Positions 6,987-12,742 of a stretch of 14,543 nt of DNA are shown in pieces (position 1 is the first letter of the stretch; each line of letters opens with the position of its first letter). Below the pieces are notes generated by a model that worked only from the letters and a program-made list of their open reading frames with translations, had not been told where the DNA came from and did not search any database. This DNA comes from CAXBYZ01 sp963980215. GTDB taxonomy: Bacteria; Patescibacteriota; Microgenomatia; UBA1400; CG1-02-47-37. Made by a program: the position numbers and the translations under genes. Location of the stretch: positions 1 to 14,543 of the forward strand of contig CAXBYZ010000018.1 of assembly GCA_963980215.1 (NCBI GenBank). The letters are read 5' to 3'.

Positions 6987-7006
6987 ATTTTATTTAAACT
7001 AATTAA

Positions 7007-7012
7007 AGTATA
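7007..7012 (-). promoter_or_regulatory. Possible -10 box for the 6445-6975 gene
   Basis: TATACT on the minus strand, 31 bases before the ATG and just after tRNA-Ser(GCU). It has no TGN extension and no evident -35. Read-through from the tRNAs is the alternative. Confidence 0.3.
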
Positions 7013-7023
7013 GCTGATCTTTG

Positions 7024-7108
7024 CGGAGGAGGTGAGATTTGAACTCACGAGTCCAGTAAAGGACGCAGGTTTAGCAAACCTGTGGAATAACCACTATCCG
7101 ACTCCTCC
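7024..7108 (-). tRNA. tRNA-Ser (anticodon GCT)
   Basis: An 85-base type II tRNA: acceptor GGAGGAG/CTCCTCC, anticodon stem CAGGT/ACCTG around TTGCTAA (anticodon GCT), long variable arm, T arm GTGAG-TTCAAAT-CTCAC, discriminator G. CCA is not encoded (CAA follows). It reads AGU and AGC and lies 19 bases downstream of tRNA-Ser(UGA). Confidence 0.97.
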
Positions 7109-7117
7109 ATAGTTTGG

Positions 7118-7126
7118 ATTATATCA
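7118..7126 (-). promoter_or_regulatory. Extended -10 promoter, tRNA-Ser(GCU)
   Basis: TGA-TATAAT on the minus strand lies in the 19-base gap between the two serine tRNAs and ends nine bases before the mature 5' end of the second one. Confidence 0.45.
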
Positions 7127-7127
7127 G

Positions 7128-7212
7128 CGGAGAGGGTGAGACTTGAACTCACAAGCCCTTGCGGGCGCCAGTTTTCAAGACTGGTTCCTTAACCAATTCG
7201 GAGCACCTCTCC
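7128..7212 (-). tRNA. tRNA-Ser (anticodon TGA)
   Basis: An 85-base type II tRNA: acceptor GGAGAGG/CCTCTCC, anticodon stem CCAGT/ACTGG around CTTGAAA (anticodon TGA), variable arm GCGCCCGCAAGGGC, T arm GTGAG-TTCAAGT-CTCAC, discriminator G. CCA is not encoded (CTG follows). It reads UCA and, by wobble, other UCN codons. Confidence 0.97.
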
Positions 7213-7226
7213 ATTATATTTTGTCA

Positions 7227-7235
7227 ATTATACCA
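7227..7235 (-). promoter_or_regulatory. Extended -10 promoter, tRNA-Ser(UGA)
   Basis: TGG-TATAAT on the minus strand ends 14 bases before the mature tRNA. The same nine bases occur in front of the tmRNA gene. Confidence 0.55.
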
Positions 7236-7265
7236 TCAGGATGTAGAATTGAACTCATCTTAAAA

Positions 7266-7271
7266 TATAAT
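7266..7271 (+). promoter_or_regulatory. -10 box of the CoA-synthesis fusion gene
   Basis: TATAAT, lacking the TGN extension. A start about seven bases downstream (near 7278) would place the inverted repeat at 7279-7301 at the very 5' end of the mRNA. Confidence 0.4.
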
Positions 7272-7278
7272 CATTTGA

Positions 7279-7301
7279 AATCCCGATCGATCATCGGGAT
7301 T
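7279..7301 (+). promoter_or_regulatory. 5'-leader hairpin of the CoA-synthesis fusion gene
   Basis: AATCCCGAT and ATCGGGATT form a perfect 9-bp stem around CGATC. It ends seven bases before the ATG at 7309. A stem at the mRNA 5' end could stabilise the message or hide the GGGA that might act as a weak ribosome binding site. Confidence 0.5.
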
Positions 7302-7308
7302 GAACTCT

Positions 7309-8313
7309 ATGTTTAATCACTCAGTTGTAGCCGGCACTTTTGACCATCTCCATAAAGGTCACCAAAAACTCCTTCAAACGGCTCTTAACAACAGTCGTCA
7401 TGTCTCTATTGGCCTAACTCAAGCCCACCTAACTCAAGCCAAACCACTAAACTCGCTCATAGAATCTCAAACCACCCGCTCTCAAAGCTTAAAGCAATTC
7501 ACAACCCCTCACTCTCACCACTCTATTTTTTCTCTTTCAAACCCTCTAAAACCTGCAGACACCAGCATCCACTTTGACTCAATTATCTCTTCCACTCAAA
7601 CCAAAAACACAGTTAAAAAAATCAACCAGCTTCGCCTCCAAAACAACCTACCTCCTCTAAAAACTCTATATATTAATCTAGTTCAGTCTACAGATAAAAA
7701 AACCCTCTCTTCTACTCGCATCAGACAAGGGCAAGTCAACCGAAAAGGTTTTGCTTATCATCAAATTTTCCCAAACAAGAAAAAACTTATCCTCCCACCT
7801 ACCCACCGACCCGCTTTTAAAACTCCCTTCTCCACTCTCCTTTCTGGCTCAAAATCTCATCTGGGTTGGGCCTCGCTCAAAGCTAAAAAGGCGCTTGAAA
7901 ATAACCCCCCTTTCATGACCATCGCCGTCGGAGACATTGCTGTTATCTCTTTACTTCAACAAAACATTCCCCTAAACTTAAGTCTAGTAGACTTAAAAAC
8001 CAATCGCCAAATTCTCTATAAAAATCTTACTAAGCTTGGTTTGCCATCTACTCCTAACTTCACCGCCATAAATCCTCCCGGCTCTATCACTCCAGATTTA
8101 ATCCAATCTCTTCAAAAAAGTTTAAAAAACCCTCACTTCCACCAAACCATCTTAGTCAAAGGCGAAGAAGACTTAAGCGTTTTACCAGCCATCCTACTCT
8201 CTCCTTTAAACACTGCAATTTTTTATGGCCAACCCAACCAAGGCTTGGTTTACGTTCAAGTTACCGAAGAGTTAAAACAAAAAGCTCTAACCCTCCTTCA
8301 AAAATTCACCTAG
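7309..8313 (+). CDS. Fused phosphopantetheine adenylyltransferase and GTP-dependent dephospho-CoA kinase (DUF359)
   Basis: This 334-residue protein appears to join the last two steps of coenzyme A synthesis. Residues 1-150 are a nucleotidyltransferase of the archaeal/eukaryotic PPAT type: GTFDHLHKGHQKLL (9-22) holds the HxGH ATP-binding motif, and SSTRIRQG (134-141) is the second nucleotide loop. This domain makes dephospho-CoA from phosphopantetheine and ATP. Residues from about 160 to 334 match DUF359, first characterised as GTP-dependent dephospho-CoA kinase in Thermococcus: GDI (198-200), the D218/R223 motif (LVDLKTNR), NPPG (245-248), GEEDL (275-279) and YGQP (296-299). I chose the ATG; a TTG lies three codons upstream. 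Its C-rich coding strand gives a protein rich in Thr, Ser, Pro, His, Gln and Asn. Its last eight bases overlap comF, convergently. Domain calls are strong; the activities are inferred. Confidence 0.88.
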   Translation: MFNHSVVAGTFDHLHKGHQKLLQTALNNSRHVSIGLTQAHLTQAKPLNSLIESQTTRSQSLKQFTTPHSHHSIFSLSNPLKPADTSIHFDSIISSTQTKNTVKKINQLRLQNNLPPLKTLYINLVQSTDKKTLSSTRIRQGQVNRKGFAYHQIFPNKKKLILPPTHRPAFKTPFSTLLSGSKSHLGWASLKAKKALENNPPFMTIAVGDIAVISLLQQNIPLNLSLVDLKTNRQILYKNLTKLGLPSTPNFTAINPPGSITPDLIQSLQKSLKNPHFHQTILVKGEEDLSVLPAILLSPLNTAIFYGQPNQGLVYVQVTEELKQKALTLLQKFT

Positions 8314-8998
8314 CCAGTGTCAATCCCCACACTTTTTTTACTCCCGCTTCTTTTAAAGTTTTGCTAGCAGACCTCATCGTCTCTCCTGTTGTCCAAACAT
8401 CATCAACCAACAAAACATTATCAATTTTTTTACTTTTCCTTACCCCAAAAGCCAGCTTTAAGTTGGCCACTCTTTCGCTCTTATTCAGTTTAGCTTGTGG
8501 TTTTGTCTCTTTTCTTCTCACCAAAAAAACATCATTAATCTCTAAACCAAACAACTTTGCAGTCATCTCTCCTACTATCTCTGCTTGATTAAACCCTCTA
8601 AAATTATGCTTTCTCCAATAAAGTGGTACCGGCACAACCACTGGTTTAATTTTTAAAAAATCAATCAAACCTCTTGCCTGACCACCCTTTAATTTACCCC
8701 TAACCGCCCCAACAAATATCTTATATAAATCCTCCTCAATCTTCTTTAAAAATCTATACTTCAAACTTCTAACTCCGGCTCCAATCACTCCTCTATAAGG
8801 CAAAAAACTCACTAACCCATCAAGCTCATCACTTTCTTTGCAATACAAATGCCTCACTCCCCCAATAGATGCCTTACTACACTCCGGGCACCTCCAAACT
8901 TCATCAACTCGAACTCTCTTTAAGCAACTATCACAAAAATACTTCCCCCACGACTGACAACCAACACACTTCTTTGGATACAACCAACCAAAAATCAT
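8306..8998 (-). CDS. comF: ComF family phosphoribosyltransferase-like protein
   Basis: A 230-residue ComF-type protein. The N-terminus has zinc-ribbon cysteine pairs at 11/14, 22/25 and 37/40 (CVGC, CDSC, CPEC). The C-terminal half is a type I phosphoribosyltransferase fold with the PRPP-binding loop VLLVDDVWTTGET (185-197, D189 and D190). ComF homologues are needed for taking up DNA in competent bacteria; the enzymatic substrate is not established. An upstream in-frame ATG at 9022 lies inside the tmRNA acceptor and T arm, so I start at 8998, where MIFGWLYPKKCVGC begins as ComF proteins usually do. That ATG follows the tmRNA discriminator base by three bases, and there is no ribosome binding site. 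Its 3' end overlaps the convergent CoA-synthesis gene. Confidence 0.92.
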   Translation of the reverse strand: MIFGWLYPKKCVGCQSWGKYFCDSCLKRVRVDEVWRCPECSKASIGGVRHLYCKESDELDGLVSFLPYRGVIGAGVRSLKYRFLKKIEEDLYKIFVGAVRGKLKGGQARGLIDFLKIKPVVVPVPLYWRKHNFRGFNQAEIVGEMTAKLFGLEINDVFLVRRKETKPQAKLNKSERVANLKLAFGVRKSKKIDNVLLVDDVWTTGETMRSASKTLKEAGVKKVWGLTLAR

Positions 8999-9001
8999 TT
9001 G

Positions 9002-9391
9002 TGGAGATGGAGGGTTTTGCACCCTCGTCCGAACTTATTAATTAACACCCTCTACAAGCTTATTTCGTTTACAAACGAACAAAAAGGTTAATTCTTAATT
9101 TTGGCTTAATCGAATCAATTTTAAGCTTACAATCTGAGTTTGGTTACACCCTTAATAGTCTCCCCAGATATAGACTAAAAAGAATGCCTTAGTTTAGCTA
9201 AAAGCTAAAGCTTGAGGAGCAAAAGCTAAAGCAACTGTTTCCCGGAAAGAATCCATGGCATCAGCTACAAAATCTTTTGCTTTACTGAAAATATTATTTG
9301 CAGTTATTTTTTAAGCTCTGTTTAAAGACTGCGGCTCAAAGTCTGCTTGCAGGTTGTTAAAGAACTAAATTCGTCGAATCTATTCATCCCC
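9002..9391 (-). ncRNA. ssrA: tmRNA (ssrA)
   Basis: A 390-base transfer-messenger RNA, which frees stalled ribosomes together with SmpB. The 5' end GGGGATG pairs with CATCTCC at the 3' end (one G-T pair), and AGATTCGACG near the start matches the conserved tmRNA D-loop region. Pseudoknot PK1 is visible: AGACT (9340-9344) pairs with AGTCT (9326-9330), and loop TTGAGC (9334-9339) pairs with GCTTAA (9311-9316). The tag frame runs from the GCA resume codon at 9301 to TAA at 9194: 35 residues beginning ANNIFSKAKD and ending APQALAFS. The T arm is GAGGG-TGCAAAA-CCCTC, with an odd loop. CCA is not encoded (CAA). It lies directly downstream of smpB. Confidence 0.93.
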
Positions 9392-9402
9392 GAATACCCT
9401 AT

Positions 9403-9411
9403 ATTATACCA
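9403..9411 (-). promoter_or_regulatory. Extended -10 promoter of tmRNA
   Basis: TGG-TATAAT on the minus strand ends 11 bases before the mature 5' end of tmRNA. There is no good -35 in the preceding smpB 3' end, so the TG extension probably makes up for it. Confidence 0.55.
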
Positions 9412-9418
9412 CCTCAGA

Positions 9419-9868
9419 TCAACTTCTGCTCCTAATTTTCATCACTTTCCTTGCTTCCCTCTTCTGTTCCCTCTCTTTGATCACTCTTCTTTTATCCCAG
9501 CTTTTCTTGCCCTTACCCACCGCTATCTCCACTTTTATCTTTCCTTTTCTAACATACATTGCCGTTGGCACCAAACTCAACCTCTTTCCCTCAATAACTT
9601 TTAGTAAGTTAACTATCTCTTTTCTCTTCAACAATAACTTTCTGTATCTTGTTGGTTCATAGCTCTCATTGTCCGCAAATTTATACGGGTGAATATGAGC
9701 ATTGTGTAGCCACACCTCCCCTTTATCATCAATTCTGGCAAAAGATTCTTTCAAACTCACTTGCCCCAACTTTGCACTCTTTACTTCCGCTCCAGTCAAC
9801 ACAATCCCCGCCTCTACCCTATCAAGTAACTCATAATTAAATCTAGCTTTCCGATTAACAACCTTCAT
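9419..9868 (-). CDS. smpB: SsrA-binding protein SmpB
   Basis: A 149-residue SmpB, the tmRNA partner that brings it to stalled ribosomes. Family signatures are NRKARFNYELLDRVEAGIVL, TGAEVKSAK, VWLHNAHIHPY, RKLLLKRKEI and the C-terminal GKKSWDKRRVIKERE, whose basic tail enters the mRNA channel. The ATG at 9868 overlaps the stop codon of the upstream gene (TGATG), so translation is probably coupled; there is no Shine-Dalgarno sequence. A GTG one codon upstream is less likely. The ssrA gene begins 27 bases after smpB ends, so the two halves of the trans-translation system are adjacent. Confidence 0.97.
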   Translation of the reverse strand: MKVVNRKARFNYELLDRVEAGIVLTGAEVKSAKLGQVSLKESFARIDDKGEVWLHNAHIHPYKFADNESYEPTRYRKLLLKRKEIVNLLKVIEGKRLSLVPTAMYVRKGKIKVEIAVGKGKKSWDKRRVIKEREQKREARKVMKIRSRS

Positions 9869-11763
9869 CACTTCAACTCTATCGTAAATATCTTCTCTTT
9901 TGTCAATAAATAAATCTTCCCCAAGTCTTCGCTCACCACCAAATCATAAACTCCCGCAATCCCCGGCCAAACATACTGCGCTTGATACTCCCCATTCTTA
10001 GCTATTACCACCACCCGCATGCTCTTTCTATCAAGAATATATAAGTTCTCCACTTCAGGGGAGGTAAATATTTTAATAGGCTCCTCAAACACCTTATCCA
10101 GCCCCGCTACCACAAAAGCGTCTTTCACCCCCCTCACGTACTTAACTATTGTTCCATCTTTAAACAACACCCACACCGAGCCATCAATAGCCATGCTAAT
10201 CGCTTCAGAAAGATCATAACTATCTCCAGTTAAATAACTTCGCTTGGCAGACAAGCCACTACTCACCCCCAAATACTTTAATATCTGTCCATCACTAGTT
10301 CCATCAAGTAAGTACAAATTGCTAGAAAACCCCACCGCATCTTTAATATCTCCCCACTCATCTCCAGCTACCTCAGCTACTACTTCTTCCTTTTCTGTGT
10401 CAACTACCGTTACATTATCACCACTTACAACAAAACCTCTTTCTCCAGCTAATCCCACCAAACTCCCTCCAACAATCTTATCTCCCCCTGCCACAATCTT
10501 TGAAGACTTTGTGGATAAATTAATCTCCACTACCGACTTTAAGTTACTATCCCAAACCAAAATTTTACTCTCCTCTGCTTCAAAATCTGTTGCCCTAAAT
10601 CCATCTTTTACTAAAGAGAAATCAAACCACTCGCTCGCCGACTCAAGCTCATACTCTCGAGAAACTCCAGCTAAAGCCTCATCAATCTTAACCACCAAAC
10701 CACTAAGCTCACTGCTTAAGCCATCTTCTGTCTCACTCTCAAAAAGATTAATCGTCTCTTGAGCTTCTTTAAGCAACGACTTGGCCCTCAAAGGATTTAG
10801 TTCAATCAAGCCCAAAGCCTCATCATACTTATAACTTGCCTCTTCCATCACCTGAGCTACCCTCTCTTCTTGTTTAGTTATTTGTCGTTTTCTTCCAGCC
10901 ATTATTAAGCTAACCCCAAACACCAGCACCAAAACCAAAGCAATCGAGGTAGCATTTTTTTGTTTCTTTGGATCCCGATCTCTTACCCTCACCGTCTTTG
11001 ATTGAAGTTTTCTAAACAATCCGCTTATTGTTTCTCTTAATTTCAATAATAAATCTCTTTTCTTTATAGTTTTATCTGTCACTTCCACCAAATCCTCTGA
11101 ATCTTCTATGGGTTTACCCTGCGAATGCAGGGCCATCACCGCAGCTGCTTGTGAGTTTTCCTCATGTCCATGAACCACCGGGGCCAAGCTCTCTACTGCT
11201 TTCTCCACACTCTCGTTTTCAAAAGCAGAGTTCAAATTTCCTTGTGGCACAATCTCAAAAAACTGGCTAGTTCCCGCTACCAAACTATCTCCATGCTTTA
11301 GCTTTCCAGACACTACTTTCAAGTCTTTTTCATCTCCAGAAAGCAAACCAACCAACTGACTATCTCTTCTCAAAAACACTTGCCCTCCCCCACTCCTACC
11401 CGCGTACAGCACCTTTTCTCCAGACACTTCCAAAACCACCATCAAAGCCATCTCTAAATCAACTTCAATCAAAAACTCAGCAGCCAAACTCTCCATCACT
11501 TGGCTCAACTTCTTTAAAACACCTTCACTTTCATTCGAATAATAAAGCTCCTGCAATCTCTTTATTATCTCTGTGCCAAACGAACTAACTTCAATACCTT
11601 CTTTCTTTGCCTCAAAAGACAAAGCCGCCATCAAATGACCGTGAGTTTCAAAGCTCGTTGGTTCGGAACCTTGGTTATTGATCGTCTCCGGCAAAAACTC
11701 ATGTACTTGAGACCAAGCCCTACTATTGCTTGCTCCCACAATTTTAGAAATTTTTAAACTCAT
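9868..11763 (-). CDS. Membrane-anchored protein, PP2C-like N-terminus and propeller-like C-terminus
   Basis: A 631-residue protein of three parts. Residues 1-175 resemble a PP2C-family phosphatase domain: VLYAGRSGGGQVFLRRDSQLVGL (118-140) follows the usual strand carrying GDSR, and KLKHGDSLVAGTS (154-166) follows the strand that normally ends in SDG. Both signature aspartates are absent, so catalysis is doubtful. A basic stretch (RDRDPKKQKN) precedes one transmembrane helix at 271-290. The outer part has a short helical region (295-345), then repeated beta-rich segments resembling a beta-propeller. Topology is probably cytoplasmic N-terminus, external propeller. It lies 13 bases after the 82-residue membrane protein and overlaps smpB by one base. 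The transmembrane helix is firm; the two domain assignments are tentative. Confidence 0.6.
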   Translation of the reverse strand: MSLKISKIVGASNSRAWSQVHEFLPETINNQGSEPTSFETHGHLMAALSFEAKKEGIEVSSFGTEIIKRLQELYYSNESEGVLKKLSQVMESLAAEFLIEVDLEMALMVVLEVSGEKVLYAGRSGGGQVFLRRDSQLVGLLSGDEKDLKVVSGKLKHGDSLVAGTSQFFEIVPQGNLNSAFENESVEKAVESLAPVVHGHEENSQAAAVMALHSQGKPIEDSEDLVEVTDKTIKKRDLLLKLRETISGLFRKLQSKTVRVRDRDPKKQKNATSIALVLVLVFGVSLIMAGRKRQITKQEERVAQVMEEASYKYDEALGLIELNPLRAKSLLKEAQETINLFESETEDGLSSELSGLVVKIDEALAGVSREYELESASEWFDFSLVKDGFRATDFEAEESKILVWDSNLKSVVEINLSTKSSKIVAGGDKIVGGSLVGLAGERGFVVSGDNVTVVDTEKEEVVAEVAGDEWGDIKDAVGFSSNLYLLDGTSDGQILKYLGVSSGLSAKRSYLTGDSYDLSEAISMAIDGSVWVLFKDGTIVKYVRGVKDAFVVAGLDKVFEEPIKIFTSPEVENLYILDRKSMRVVVIAKNGEYQAQYVWPGIAGVYDLVVSEDLGKIYLLTKEKIFTIELK

Positions 11764-11776
11764 ATCATCTAGTGTA

Positions 11777-12025
11777 CTACAAAATAACTACAGCAATCAC
11801 AAAAACAGCAATTGACAACAGCATTAGTAATCTCGCCGCTAATATCAGTTCTTTTTCTAACACTCCAGTAATTGTCTGGCTCATGGTCCGAATTTGTCTA
11901 ATCACCACCAGGGTAAACAAAAAATATAAAAATAAAAATAATAACACTCCCCCTTTTGAAAACCAAAGCAGATCAACCTTCCAGGTCTTAGTTAAAAAAT
12001 CCAAAAAACTATCAAACGGTGTCAT
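11777..12025 (-). CDS. Small two-helix membrane protein
   Basis: An 82-residue protein with two hydrophobic helices at about 24-44 and 60-82, joined by a short basic loop (VIRQIRTMSQTI). The N-terminus (MTPFDSFLDFLTKTWKVD) looks amphipathic. I do not recognise the family securely; small proteins of this layout are common in Candidate Phyla Radiation genomes (DUF5657-like is a guess). Its ATG overlaps the stop codon of the PH-domain gene (ATGA), with GGAGG just upstream, so the two are translationally coupled and probably work at the membrane together. Confidence 0.8.
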   Translation of the reverse strand: MTPFDSFLDFLTKTWKVDLLWFSKGGVLLFLFLYFLFTLVVIRQIRTMSQTITGVLEKELILAARLLMLLSIAVFVIAVVIL

Positions 12026-12741
12026 CTCACCCTCCCTACCAATTTTTCATGCTCTTCTTCTAGTTTTAGCTCATTTAATATCTTAGCCACTTTATGAGGC
12101 TCAGGCACACTCTCTATTTTAAATTCCTGTTTCTCTCCCGCCGTCTGCATCTCCACGTCTCCATAATTAAGCATCGCTCTCGCCACTCCCCCTTGCCTAT
12201 AAGTAACATCTTCAATGTTGTCAATCTTGGCTTCACTCACTTCTTTGTAAAGCAAGTTATAAAAATCCACATCAATAATTCTCTCATCAGTAATAATAAA
12301 CACATGGTAAAACCATGTAATAAACTTCTCGTAAACATAAGCAATTGTCAGTAAATACCAAATAGCAATCGCCATAACTTGAAAATTACTCGGCATAAAT
12401 GAAATCACTGGAATCCACAACAAACTAATTGGAGCTAAAATCATCAACCCAGAAATCACTATCCAAGAGATTTGTGTAGCCCAATGTTGTCGAAGTAACA
12501 CCAAAATCACTTCTTTGTCTTCTTGGGTTTCAAACTTCACACTCCTAGGCAAAACATTAAACATCTTCAAGCGACTTCCATTCTTCTGCTTCACCAACCT
12601 ATCTGCCACCGTCTCATACTTCTGCCCCATCCCCTTATTAAGGTCCGTTCTTGAAGGTACTCCTTTAAGGCCGGACCTTGAAGGACTCGAGTCCGTACTC
12701 GGACCCGAAAATTTCGACTTTGCTTTAAAAATATCTGGCAT
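12022..12741 (-). CDS. Bacterial PH-domain membrane protein (YdbS/YdbT-like)
   Basis: A 239-residue protein. Residues 1-60 are polar and low in complexity; 13-34 (GPSTDSSPSRSGLKGVPSRT region) are encoded by a run of DNA palindromes. Two transmembrane helices follow at about 88-112 and 119-138, then a bacterial PH-like domain (bPH_2) at about 146-227, with FIITDERIIDVDFYNLLYKEVSEAKIDNIEDVT as its typical opening. Such proteins are membrane-associated and of uncertain role. A longer frame opens at 12777, but I chose 12741 because GGAGAGGAG lies six bases before this ATG and the ATG is one base after the SpoIID-like stop codon. It overlaps the next gene by four bases. Confidence 0.85.
   Translation of the reverse strand: MPDIFKAKSKFSGPSTDSSPSRSGLKGVPSRTDLNKGMGQKYETVADRLVKQKNGSRLKMFNVLPRSVKFETQEDKEVILVLLRQHWATQISWIVISGLMILAPISLLWIPVISFMPSNFQVMAIAIWYLLTIAYVYEKFITWFYHVFIITDERIIDVDFYNLLYKEVSEAKIDNIEDVTYRQGGVARAMLNYGDVEMQTAGEKQEFKIESVPEPHKVAKILNELKLEEEHEKLVGRVR
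12640..12704. repeat. Cluster of perfect palindromes inside the PH-domain gene
   Basis: AAGGTCCG (12640-12647) is the inverted repeat of CGGACCTT (12672-12679). GGACTCGAGTCC (12683-12694) is a perfect 12-base palindrome. GTCCG-TACT-CGGAC (12691-12704) is another stem-loop. All lie in-frame in the low-complexity N-terminal linker, before the first membrane helix. Confidence 0.7.
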
Positions 12742-12742
12742 T

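Noticed and set aside
8999..9022. Longer comF start inside the tmRNA gene
   Set aside because: The added codons come from the tmRNA acceptor and T arm, whose base pairing explains this DNA fully.
10244..10762. 172-codon open frame on the plus strand
   Set aside because: It is antisense to the propeller-like part of the 9868-11763 gene; its Ser/Thr/Pro-rich product reflects the C-rich strand.
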